DNA from: Actinomycetota bacterium
GTDB taxonomy: Bacteria > Actinomycetota > Nitriliruptoria > Euzebyales > Egibacteraceae
Direction of reading: 5' to 3'
Length of the DNA stretch: 12,667 nt
Assembly (NCBI GenBank): GCA_019347785.1
Contig: JAHWKQ010000041.1
Span: 1 to 12,667 of the forward strand
Part shown: positions 4,802 to 12,667 of the stretch, one piece after another
Position numbering within the stretch: the first letter of the stretch is position 1
How the letters are laid out: every line of letters starts with the position of its first letter
Program-made: the position numbers and the translations under genes
The notes under the pieces: generated by a model
Told to the model about the DNA's origin: nothing
Databases searched by the model: none
The model's input: the letters and a program-made list of their open reading frames with translations, nothing else

Positions 4802-7800
4802 GTGCTGCATATTCACCGCGCGGAGCGGGCCGACGGGCTCATCGGCGGCCTGGCCGAACTGCTCGCCGTGCCGCCGGAGGACCCGCTCGAGCCCGAGCTG
4901 ATCGCGGTCCACTCGCGTGGCATCGAGCGCTGGCTCGCCCAGGAGCTGTCGACCCGCCTGGGCACCGGCGAGGGCCGCCGCGACGGGGTGTGCTCGAACG
5001 TCGACTTCCCCTTCCCCAGCCGCGTCGTCGGGCGCGCGCTGGCGGCCGCCGGCGGGATCGACCCCGACGCGGACCCGTGGTCGCCGCAGCGGTTGGTGTG
5101 GCCGTTGCTCGACGTCGTCCAGGCGCACCTGGACCAGCCCTGGCTCGCGCCCCTGGCCTCGCATCTCGGGGTCTCGTCCGGGACGGCCGAGCCGGCCCGC
5201 CGCAACCGGCGCTTCGGCGCGGTTCGCCACCTCGCCGACCTGTTCGACCGCTACGCGGTCCACCGCCCGGACATGCTGCGGGCGTGGGCCGCCGGACGGG
5301 ACGTCGACGGGTCCGGGGCGACGTTGGGCGACGCCGCCTGGCAGGCCGAGCTGTGGAGACTGGTGCGGGAGCGGCTCGATGTCGCCAGCCCCGTCGAGCG
5401 CCTCGACGACGCCGTCGAACGACTGCGCGCCGGACTGGTCGTCCCCGACCTGCCGGGGCGGCTGGCCTTGTTCGCCCTGACCGCGCTGCCGGTCAGCTAC
5501 GTCCAGGTCCTCGCGGCGCTGGCCGCGACGCGCGACGTGCACCTGTTCCTGCTGCACCCGTCGCCCCGGCTGTGGCAGCGGGTTGGCGCGCGCCTCGACG
5601 CCGCCCCCCGGTCGCGGGTCCCCCGGGCTACCGACCCCACCCGGGAGCTGCCGCGCCACCCCCTGCTGGCCTCGTGGGGCCGGGACGCCCGGGAGATGCA
5701 GCTGGTCGTCGCCGCGGCCGGCAACGGCGCCGTCGACCACCACCAGGCCCTCGACGTCGGCGAGCCGTCCACGCTGCTGACGCGTCTGCAGGCCGACGTG
5801 CGCGCCGACCAGGCGTCCACCGGCCTGCCGGGGCCCGGCGAGCGTGACACGCGCCCGGTGCTCGCCCGCCAGGACCGGTCGCTGCAGGTGCACGCCTGCC
5901 ACGGCCGCACGCGCCAGGTCGAGGTGATGCGCGACGCGATCCTGCACCTGCTCGCCGACGACCCGTCGCTGCAGCCGCGCGACGTCGTCGTGATGTGCCC
6001 GGACGTCGAGACGTTCGCGCCCATCGTCCACGCCGTGTTCGTCGCCGACGCCGCGCAGCCCCGAGCCGGGTCCGACGACGGCGGGCGCGGACCCGGGCGG
6101 CGCATGCCGGACCTGCGGGTGCGCCTGGCCGACCGGTCGATCCGCCAGACCAACCCGCTGCTGCGCGTCGTCGCGGAGCTGCTCGACATCGCCGACGGCC
6201 GGCTCGCCGCCTCGGAGGTGCTCGACCTCGCCGCCCGCGAGCCGGTCCGCCGGCGCTTCGGCTTCGACGACGCCGACCTGAGCCAAATCGAGTCGTGGGT
6301 CGCCGACGCCGGCGTCCGGTGGGGCCTGGACGCCTCCCATCGCGCCGCGTTCGGGCTCGACGGCCTGGCCGCCAACACGTGGGGGGCGGGGCTGGACCGG
6401 CTGCTGCTCGGCGTCGCGATGGCCGATGAGGACGACCGGCTGTTCGGCGGCGCGGTCCCACTCGACGACGTGGAGGGGGACGCCGTCGACGCGGCGGGCC
6501 GTCTGGCCGAGCTGGTCGGCCGGCTCGACGCCGCCCTGGCTCGCCTGCGCGGCCCGCACGCGGTGCAGGGCTGGCGTACGGCGATCGTCGAGGCCGTGGA
6601 CATACTGACCGCGACCCCCGAGCGCTTCCGCTGGCAGGGCATCCAGCTGGACCGCCTCCTCGACGACGTCGTCGAGGAGGCGACGCTGGACGGCGGGCCG
6701 AGCCCCGTCGAGCTCACCCTGGCCGAGGTGCGCTCCCTGCTCGACGATCGGCTGCAGGGCCGGCCGACCAGGGCCAACCACCGCACCGGCGACCTGACCG
6801 TGTGCACCCTCGTGCCGATGCGCTCGGTCCCGCACCGCGTCGTCTGCCTGCTCGGCATGGACGACGGAACCTTCCCGCGGCGGACCGCCGGGGACGGCGA
6901 CGACCTCGTCGAGCGCGACCCGTACGTCGGCGACCGTGACCCCCGCACCGAGGACCGCCAGCTGCTGCTCGACGCGCTGCTGGCTGCCGGCGACCACCTC
7001 GTCGTCACCCACACCGGCTACGACGAGCGCACGAACGAGCCGAGACCGCCGGCGGTGCCGGTCGGCGAGCTGCTCGACGTCCTCGACCGCACCGTGCGCA
7101 CCGACGGGGACGGCCGGTCGGCCCGTCACCACGTCGTCGTCGAGCACCCGCTCCAGGCATTCGATGCCCGCAACTTCCGCCCTGGGGCTCTCGTCTGTGG
7201 CCGACCGTGGGGCTTCGAGCCGGCCGCGCTCGCCGGGGCGCGCACCCTGACCCGGGGCCGCACCGATCCGCCGCCCTTCCTCGCCGAGCCGCTGCCGCCC
7301 GAGGACTCGGACACCGTCGACCTCGGTGAGCTCGTGCGTTTCCTGCAGCACCCCGCGAAGACCTTCCTGCGCCGGCGCCTCGGCGTGACGCTGCCCGACC
7401 GGGAAGACGAGCCGGCTGACGCGATGCCCGCCGAGCTGGGTCCGCTCGAGGACTGGGTGGTCGGCGACCGCCTGCTGCACGCCCGCGTGTCGCACGCCGA
7501 CACGGAGCGGTGGGCCGCGGCGGAACGCGCTCGGGGAGTGCTGCCACCCGGCGCGCTGGCCCAGCCGGTGCTCGACAAGGCCGGCGCCACTGTCGACGCG
7601 GTGGTACAGGCCGCCCGGGAGGAGACCGGCGCGCCATTCGGGCCCGATCTCGACATCGACATCGGGCTCGGCGACGGGCGTCGCCTGCGCGGCCTCGTCA
7701 GCCATGTCGCCGGGGACGCGCTGCTGGCCGTGCAGTACTCGCGCGTCGGAGCCAAGCACCGGCTGGCGGCCTGGGTGCGCCTGCTGGCGGCGACCGCCGC

Positions 7801-8281
7801 GCACCCCGAGCGGCCGCTGTCGGCGGTCACGGTCGGCCGCTGTCGCGACAGCGGCAGCAAGACCAAGACGGTCACGGTCGCCCGGATCGGCCCGCTGGCG
7901 CCCACCCCGCAGCAACGACGAGCGGTGGCGACCACGCAGCTCCAGCGCGTCGTCGACCTGTACGACCGGGGGCTGCGGGCCCCCGTTCCCCTGTACTGCA
8001 AGACCTCCGCCGCCTACGCGGCCGCCACCCGTGACGGCAAGGACCCCCACGCTGCCGCGAGGGGGGAGTGGACGACGACGTGGAAGTACGACCGCGAGGA
8101 TCGCGACGCCGGGCACACGCTCGTGCTCGGCGGCGTGGTGCCGTACGACGAGCTACTGGTCGACGCGCTACGGAGTGACGCCGGCGAGGGCTGGACCGGC
8201 GACGAGCGGACGCGCTTGGGCCGCTACGCGTGCCGGCTGTGGGACGAGTTGCTCAGTCGCGAGACCGTGGAGGACCGGTGA
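4802..8281 (+). CDS. recC: Exodeoxyribonuclease V gamma chain (RecC)
   Basis: 1159 residues, close to the roughly 1120 of E. coli RecC. RecC is the scaffold of RecBCD: it splits the DNA duplex, guides the strands to RecB and RecD, and in E. coli reads Chi. The product starts VLHIHRAERADGLIGGLAEL at a GTG preceded by AAGGGGG. Family marks are SRGIERWLAQEL near 40-50, SNVDFPFPS at 65-73, CPDVETFAPIV near 400, the VVCLLGMDDGTFPR block at 680-693 and the C-terminal domain opening near 840 (DLGELVRFLQHPAKTFL). No Walker A is present at the N-terminus, as expected for this inactivated helicase-like subunit, which separates it from RecB and AddB-type ATPases. The stop TGA overlaps the recB start GTG (GTGA), so translation is probably coupled. 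The frame is intact. Which residues would recognise a Chi sequence, and what that sequence is, cannot be read from here. Confidence 0.95.
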   Translation: MLHIHRAERADGLIGGLAELLAVPPEDPLEPELIAVHSRGIERWLAQELSTRLGTGEGRRDGVCSNVDFPFPSRVVGRALAAAGGIDPDADPWSPQRLVWPLLDVVQAHLDQPWLAPLASHLGVSSGTAEPARRNRRFGAVRHLADLFDRYAVHRPDMLRAWAAGRDVDGSGATLGDAAWQAELWRLVRERLDVASPVERLDDAVERLRAGLVVPDLPGRLALFALTALPVSYVQVLAALAATRDVHLFLLHPSPRLWQRVGARLDAAPRSRVPRATDPTRELPRHPLLASWGRDAREMQLVVAAAGNGAVDHHQALDVGEPSTLLTRLQADVRADQASTGLPGPGERDTRPVLARQDRSLQVHACHGRTRQVEVMRDAILHLLADDPSLQPRDVVVMCPDVETFAPIVHAVFVADAAQPRAGSDDGGRGPGRRMPDLRVRLADRSIRQTNPLLRVVAELLDIADGRLAASEVLDLAAREPVRRRFGFDDADLSQIESWVADAGVRWGLDASHRAAFGLDGLAANTWGAGLDRLLLGVAMADEDDRLFGGAVPLDDVEGDAVDAAGRLAELVGRLDAALARLRGPHAVQGWRTAIVEAVDILTATPERFRWQGIQLDRLLDDVVEEATLDGGPSPVELTLAEVRSLLDDRLQGRPTRANHRTGDLTVCTLVPMRSVPHRVVCLLGMDDGTFPRRTAGDGDDLVERDPYVGDRDPRTEDRQLLLDALLAAGDHLVVTHTGYDERTNEPRPPAVPVGELLDVLDRTVRTDGDGRSARHHVVVEHPLQAFDARNFRPGALVCGRPWGFEPAALAGARTLTRGRTDPPPFLAEPLPPEDSDTVDLGELVRFLQHPAKTFLRRRLGVTLPDREDEPADAMPAELGPLEDWVVGDRLLHARVSHADTERWAAAERARGVLPPGALAQPVLDKAGATVDAVVQAAREETGAPFGPDLDIDIGLGDGRRLRGLVSHVAGDALLAVQYSRVGAKHRLAAWVRLLAATAAHPERPLSAVTVGRCRDSGSKTKTVTVARIGPLAPTPQQRRAVATTQLQRVVDLYDRGLRAPVPLYCKTSAAYAAATRDGKDPHAAARGEWTTTWKYDREDRDAGHTLVLGGVVPYDELLVDALRSDAGEGWTGDERTRLGRYACRLWDELLSRETVEDR
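8269..8273 (+). promoter_or_regulatory. Ribosome binding site of recB
   Basis: GGAGG inside the end of recC, 4 nt before the GTG at 8278. It supports the overlapping start over an in-frame ATG at 8230 that would precede the conserved N-terminus by 16 codons. Confidence 0.7.
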
Positions 8282-11200
8282 CCTCGGCACGCTTCGACCC
8301 GACCGGGCCGCTGCGGGGCGGCGTGACCACGCTGGAGGCCAGCGCGGGCACCGGCAAGACGTACGCGATCGCAAGGCTGGTCAGCCGCTTCGTCGCCGAG
8401 GACGTGGCCCCGCTGGCGAGGATGCTCGTCGTCACGTTCACCCGCGCGGCCACCGGCGAGCTGCGCGACCGTGTGCGCGCCCGCCTCCTCCAGACCGCAG
8501 GGTACCTGGAGCGGGCGGCCGGCGGGCTTGCGGCGGACACTGACGACGAGGTCCTGCGCCACCTCGCCGAGGGAGCCCCCGACGTCCTCCGTGGCCGGCT
8601 CCGGCGCCTGCGTGCGGCCCTCGCCGAGTTCGACGCCGCCACCGTGACCACCATTCACGGCTTCTGCCAGCAGGTCCTGCGCAGTGTCGGGATGGCCGCC
8701 GATCTCGAGCGCGGCGCCACCGTGGTGGAGGACCACGAGCGCCTCGTCGACACCGTCGTCGACGACGTCTACGTCCGCGCCTTCCACCACGCGAACGGCG
8801 AGCCGCCGGTCAAGCGAAACGATCTGCGCGCCGTCGCCAGAGCGGTCGTGTTCAACCCCGGCACGACGGTCGTCCCCGAGGCCACCGCCGGCGGGACGGC
8901 CGGGCTGCGGGCGAGGCTGGCCGAGGAGGTCCGCGCGGAGGTCGACAGCCGCAAGCGGGCGGCCCGCGTCGTGTCCTACGACGACCTGCTGACCCGGCTC
9001 GCGGCGACGCTGGACAACCCGGACACGGGGCCGGCGGCCGTGCGTCGGCTGCGCGCGCAGTACGAGGTGGCCCTGATCGACGAGTTCCAGGACACCGACC
9101 ATCTCCAGTGGAGGATCCTCCAGCGGCTGTTCGGAGAGGGTCCCACCCTGTACCTCGTCGGCGACCCCAAGCAGGCGATCTACGCCTTCCGGGGCGCCGA
9201 CGTGTACGCCTACCTGGAGGCCGCGAGCGCCGCTGGTCACAAACCTTCGCTGGACGTCAACTGGCGCTCCGACGGCGGGCTGCTGCACGCCTACAACGTC
9301 TTGTTCGACGGCGCGGCCGTCGGCCATCCCGACATCCGCTACCGCCCCGTCCACCCGCCGGACCATCACGCGGAGCCGCGTCTGGTTGATGCTCCCCAGC
9401 CCGCGCCGCTGCGGCTGAGGGTGGTGTCCCGCGGCGAGCACGTCCGCATGAACCCCCGGACGATCGTGGCCGACTCCGCGCGCGACCACGTCGCCGCGGA
9501 CGTCGCGGCCGAGATCGTGACGCTGTTGGACTCCGGGGCCCGGATCGCGGAGCGGTTGGCGGGCGGGACCGAGCGCGACCGCGGGGTGGCCTCGGGGGAT
9601 GTGGCGGTGCTCGTGCGCACGAACGACCAGGCCGCGCTCGTCCACCGCATGTTGCGCGAGGCGGGGGTCCCCGCGGTCATCAACGGCGTCGGCAGCGTCT
9701 TCGCCACCCCCGCGGCGACCGAGTGGCTGCGGCTGCTGGAGGCGCTGGAGCGCCCCACGTCACCGGGGCGGGTGCGCACCGCCGCCCTGACCGTGTTCCT
9801 CGGCTGGCCGGCCGAGCGGGTCGCCCGCGCCCCCGACGAGCGGTGGAACGACGTGCGCGGACTGCTCGCCGGCTGGGCGGGGATCCTGCGCGACCGGGGC
9901 GTCGCGTCGCTGCAGCGGACAGTGATGCTCGAGCAGGGGCTCCCGGAGCGCCTGCTCGCACACACCGGGGGTGAGCGGCTGCTGACCGACGTCCAGCACG
10001 TGGGCGAGCTGCTGCACGCGGCCGCGGCAGCCGAGGACCTGGGTCCGACGGCGCTGTCGGGCTGGCTGCGCGAGCGCATGGCCGAGGCGGAGCAGGGAAC
10101 GCCGGCGGAGGAGCGGGCCCGGCGCCTGGAGACCGACGCCGAGGCCGTGCAGGTGCTCACCGTCCACCGCAGCAAGGGCCTGGAGTTCCCGATCGTCTTC
10201 TGCCCCTTCCTCTGGGCCGCAGGCTGGATCGACGGGCGGGTCCCCGTCTTCCACGACGAGTGCGGGCGGCGCGCCGTGGACGTCGGCGGCCCCGAGGCAC
10301 CCGACTTCGAGGACCACAAGAGCGATGCCATCCGCGAGCAGCGCGGCGAGGACCTGCGGCTGCTGTACGTGGCGCTCACCCGGGCCCGCCACCAGGCCGT
10401 CGTCTGGTGGGCGCCGGCGGGCAACAGCCGGCACTCGCCGCTCGCCCGCCTCCTGTTCTGCCGCTCGGGCAACGGCTCTGCCAGGACCGACTGCACGCAA
10501 GCGGGGCTGCCCGACGACGAGACGACACTGCGGCGACTGGGTGACCTCGCGGCGCGCGCGGGTGGTGTGATCGCGGTGGAGACGACCCCCACCTCGCCGT
10601 CTGCGGGGCGCGCATGGTCCGGAGAGACCGCGCCCGCCGGTGAGTTGGAGGCCGCCCCGTTCGACCGTGGGTTGGACCACCGCTGGCGGCGCCACTCCTA
10701 CTCGTCGGTCGTCGCCGCGGTCGCCGAGCCGCGGGTCGGCAGCGAGCCCGACGAGCGCTTCGTCGACGACGAGCGGCTGCTCGCCGCCACCCCCGCACAG
10801 GGTGCCGAGCCGACGACGCAGGAGAGGCGCCTGCGGTCGACCTCACTGCCGCTGGGCGCCATGCCCGGCGGCACGGAGGTCGGCACCTTCGCGCACGCCG
10901 TTCTCGAGCACACCGACTTCACAGCCGAGGACCTCGACGCCGAGCTGGAGGCGCGCCTGCGCGACCGGCAACGGCGACGCCACGTCGACGTCGGCGACCC
11001 CACGGCGGTCGTCGCCGGACTGCGCCGGGCGATCGAGACCCCGCTGGGGCCGCTCGTCGACGACCTGCGTCTGCGTGACGTCGGCCGCCGGGACCGCGTC
11101 AACGAGCTGGACTTCGAGCTGCCCCTGCTCACCGGCGCCCCGACGGCCGCCACCGCGCCGGTCGCCGCGATCGGGGAGCTGCTGCGGGCGCACCTGCCGG

Positions 11201-11694
11201 GGCACGATCCGCTCGCCGGCTACGCCGACCACCTGGAAGATCCTGCGCTCGACCGCCAGCTACGCGGCTACCTGACCGGCAGCCTCGACCTCGTGGTGAG
11301 GATCCGGGGTCACGACGGCACCCGGCGCTTCGCCGTCATCGACTACAAGACCAACTACCTGGCGGCCGGCGACGAGCCGCTGAGAGCCTGGCACTACCGC
11401 CCGGTGGCGCTGGCCGACGCGATGCGCCGCGGCCACTACCCCCTGCAGGCGCTGCTGTACACCGTGGCGCTGCACCGGTTCCTGCGCTGGCGCCTGCCCG
11501 GGCCCGCCGGTGCCGGTGCCTACGACCCCGACCGCCACCTGGCCGGCGTCCTCTACCTGTTCGTCCGCGGCATGACCGGGGCGGACACGCCCCTCGTCGA
11601 CGGCCGGCCCTGCGGGGTGTTCGCCTGGCGGCCCCCCGCCGCGCTGGTCACCGCGGTCAGCGACCTGCTCGACCGTGGAAGGATCGCCGCATGA
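8278..11694 (+). CDS. recB: Exodeoxyribonuclease V beta chain (RecB), helicase-nuclease
   Basis: 1138 residues (E. coli RecB is 1180). This subunit is a 3'-5' SF1A helicase with the complex's only nuclease domain, and it loads RecA in E. coli. Helicase motifs run in order: Walker A ASAGTGKT with K27; TFTRAA (Ia); TIHGFC; Walker B IDEFQD at 267-272; VGDPKQAIYAFRGAD at 294-308 (III); NWRS at 328-331 (IV); VHRSKGLEFP from 629 (V); YVALTRAR at 697-704 (VI). The C-terminal RecB-family nuclease has H873 (FAHAVLEH), E943 or E947 (ELDFELPL), D1004 (GSLDLV), D1022 and K1024 (IDYKTN), and the Y1054-Q1057-Y1061 helix. All the expected catalytic residues are present, so nuclease activity is predicted. 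The gene overlaps recC by GTGA and recD by ATGA. A fused AddA-type enzyme is ruled out by the separate recC and recD. Confidence 0.97.
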   Translation: MTSARFDPTGPLRGGVTTLEASAGTGKTYAIARLVSRFVAEDVAPLARMLVVTFTRAATGELRDRVRARLLQTAGYLERAAGGLAADTDDEVLRHLAEGAPDVLRGRLRRLRAALAEFDAATVTTIHGFCQQVLRSVGMAADLERGATVVEDHERLVDTVVDDVYVRAFHHANGEPPVKRNDLRAVARAVVFNPGTTVVPEATAGGTAGLRARLAEEVRAEVDSRKRAARVVSYDDLLTRLAATLDNPDTGPAAVRRLRAQYEVALIDEFQDTDHLQWRILQRLFGEGPTLYLVGDPKQAIYAFRGADVYAYLEAASAAGHKPSLDVNWRSDGGLLHAYNVLFDGAAVGHPDIRYRPVHPPDHHAEPRLVDAPQPAPLRLRVVSRGEHVRMNPRTIVADSARDHVAADVAAEIVTLLDSGARIAERLAGGTERDRGVASGDVAVLVRTNDQAALVHRMLREAGVPAVINGVGSVFATPAATEWLRLLEALERPTSPGRVRTAALTVFLGWPAERVARAPDERWNDVRGLLAGWAGILRDRGVASLQRTVMLEQGLPERLLAHTGGERLLTDVQHVGELLHAAAAAEDLGPTALSGWLRERMAEAEQGTPAEERARRLETDAEAVQVLTVHRSKGLEFPIVFCPFLWAAGWIDGRVPVFHDECGRRAVDVGGPEAPDFEDHKSDAIREQRGEDLRLLYVALTRARHQAVVWWAPAGNSRHSPLARLLFCRSGNGSARTDCTQAGLPDDETTLRRLGDLAARAGGVIAVETTPTSPSAGRAWSGETAPAGELEAAPFDRGLDHRWRRHSYSSVVAAVAEPRVGSEPDERFVDDERLLAATPAQGAEPTTQERRLRSTSLPLGAMPGGTEVGTFAHAVLEHTDFTAEDLDAELEARLRDRQRRRHVDVGDPTAVVAGLRRAIETPLGPLVDDLRLRDVGRRDRVNELDFELPLLTGAPTAATAPVAAIGELLRAHLPGHDPLAGYADHLEDPALDRQLRGYLTGSLDLVVRIRGHDGTRRFAVIDYKTNYLAAGDEPLRAWHYRPVALADAMRRGHYPLQALLYTVALHRFLRWRLPGPAGAGAYDPDRHLAGVLYLFVRGMTGADTPLVDGRPCGVFAWRPPAALVTAVSDLLDRGRIAA
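11677..11683 (+). promoter_or_regulatory. Ribosome binding site of recD
   Basis: GGAAGGA within the end of recB, 7 nt before the ATG at 11691; the ATG overlaps the recB stop TGA. Confidence 0.75.
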
Positions 11695-12667
11695 GCGCGC
11701 CGACGGCCACCCCCACCGGGTCACTCCCCGCCGACGGCCACGACGTCCGCCGCGTCCGCGACGCCCCGGGCCAGTTGCGCGCGTTTAACGACGCCGGCGT
11801 GCTCGTCCCCGCAGACGTGCACGTCGCCGCCACGCTCGGGCGGCTGGCCGGTGAGCGCGAGCCCGGCGTGCTGCTCGCCGCCGCACTCGCGGTGCGCGCG
11901 CCCCGCCTCGGCCACGTCTGCGTCGATCTGGCCAATGTCCGGCTCACGGTGTCGGTCGACGAGGACGTCCCCGCCGACGTCGACGCCCTGCCGTGGCCCG
12001 AGCCGGGCGACTGGCTCGACCGTGTCGCGCGCAGCGCGCTCGTCGTCGACGCCGCGGGGGATGGGCCCGGCGATGAGCCGGCGGGGGACCGGCCGCTGCG
12101 CCTGTCAGGCTCGCGGCTGTACCTGGACCGCTACTGGCGCTACGAGCGGCGCGTGCTCGACGACCTGCGCAGCCGCGCCACCGCCGCCGCCGGCGTCGAG
12201 ACCACGGTGCTGCGCGACGGCCTCGACCGGCTCTTCCCCACGCAGGAGGGCGGCGGCCCCGACCTGCAACGGCTGGCTGCCGCCGCCGCCGTGCTGCGCC
12301 GCTTCGCGGTGGTCGCCGGCGGCCCCGGCACCGGCAAGACGACCACCGTCGCCGGGATCCTCGCGCTGCTCGAGGAGCAGGCCACGGCGGCCGGTGGGCG
12401 GCCGCCGCAGGTCGCGCTCGCCGCCCCGACCGGCAAGGCCGCCGACCGGCTCCAGACGCGCGTGCGCGAGGTCGCGGCAGGGCTCGCCACGACCGAGCGG
12501 GTCCGCGAGCGCCTCCGGGGGCTCGGCGCCTCGACCATCCACCGGCTGCTGGGCACCCGCCCCGACAGCTCGAGTCGCTTCCGCCACGACCGCGTCAACC
12601 CCCTGCCCCACGACGTCGTCGTGGTCGACGAGACCTCGATGGTGTCGCTGTCGCTGATGGCCAAGCT
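11691..12667 (+). CDS. recD: Exodeoxyribonuclease V alpha chain (RecD), N-terminal part
   Basis: 325 codons are visible; the gene leaves the window at the right edge. RecD is the 5'-3' SF1B helicase of RecBCD. Residues 1-170 form the N-terminal domain that in E. coli contacts RecC, ending with LYLDRYWRYERRV, a phrase typical of the family. The ATPase core follows: Walker A GGPGTGKTTT at 210-219, motif Ia APTGKAADRL from 245, STIHRLLG from 281, and Walker B VVVDETSM with D313 and E314. The sequence then breaks off after SLSLMAKL. It starts at the ATG of an ATGA overlap with recB, preceded by GGAAGGA, so it is the third gene of the operon. The N-terminus carries a Pro/Thr/Ala-rich stretch of about 25 residues before family-like sequence. 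A RecD2-type stand-alone helicase is excluded by the operon context. Confidence 0.95.
   Translation, partial: MSAPTATPTGSLPADGHDVRRVRDAPGQLRAFNDAGVLVPADVHVAATLGRLAGEREPGVLLAAALAVRAPRLGHVCVDLANVRLTVSVDEDVPADVDALPWPEPGDWLDRVARSALVVDAAGDGPGDEPAGDRPLRLSGSRLYLDRYWRYERRVLDDLRSRATAAAGVETTVLRDGLDRLFPTQEGGGPDLQRLAAAAAVLRRFAVVAGGPGTGKTTTVAGILALLEEQATAAGGRPPQVALAAPTGKAADRLQTRVREVAAGLATTERVRERLRGLGASTIHRLLGTRPDSSSRFRHDRVNPLPHDVVVVDETSMVSLSLMAK

Noticed and set aside
4613..8116. Very long antisense open frame (about 1167 codons) across recC
   Set aside because: It mirrors the recC coding region; its product is Arg/Gly/Val/Gln-rich with no family motif, and long antisense frames are expected at this GC content.
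8224..9645. Long antisense open frame opposite recB
   Set aside because: Same cause: it lies over the conserved helicase motifs of recB and its product is low-complexity and domainless.
1..12667. CRISPR array, tRNA, rRNA, phage or toxin-antitoxin module
   Set aside because: No regularly spaced repeats, no cloverleaf-type sequence and no small paired genes of those families were seen on either strand.

Overview
The window is a GC-rich bacterial chromosome segment. Codon third positions are dominated by G/C, GTG starts are common, and genes are spaced or overlapped in the style of high-GC Actinomycetota. The protein families (IS110 transposase, TPR regulator-like N-terminus, insertion-type peroxiredoxin, DUF294 protein, RecBCD) fit an actinobacterium. 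The genus cannot be named from what is visible.

Layout, left to right. Positions 1-300 (minus) hold the N-terminal 100 codons of a TPR-type protein whose remainder lies outside the window. Positions 301-570 are non-coding. An IS110-family transposase occupies 571-1638 (minus). Its leader (1639 to about 1781) carries three copies of an 8-base word in alternating orientation that could form two mutually exclusive stems, plus a perfect 7-bp hairpin, so it is a candidate bridge-RNA region. A peroxiredoxin of the AhpC/TSA superfamily follows at 1923-2483 (plus), preceded by a nested hairpin. A 54-bp convergent gap with terminator-like hairpins separates it from a 641-codon DUF294-type nucleotidyltransferase-like protein (2538-4463, minus) with an N-terminal helix-turn-helix-like segment.

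A 338-bp divergent intergenic region with one strong interrupted palindrome (4587-4622) leads to recC (4802-8281), recB (8278-11694) and recD (11691 to beyond the window end), all plus. recC/recB overlap by 4 nt (GTGA) and recB/recD by 4 nt (ATGA). Each start has a good Shine-Dalgarno sequence, so this is a tightly coupled operon for the heterotrimeric RecBCD helicase-nuclease. RecB has all visible helicase motifs and an intact nuclease motif, RecC has no Walker A at its N-terminus, and RecD has Walker A and B before the window cuts it.

How the genes work together: RecBCD processes double-strand DNA ends for recombination repair and degrades linear foreign DNA. The peroxiredoxin is an antioxidant enzyme and is probably not functionally linked. 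The IS110 element sits between the divergent TPR gene and the peroxiredoxin and probably arrived later. I see no clearly new multi-gene system. The least explained items are the switch-like IS leader, the palindrome before recC, and the HTH-fused DUF294 protein beside recCBD.
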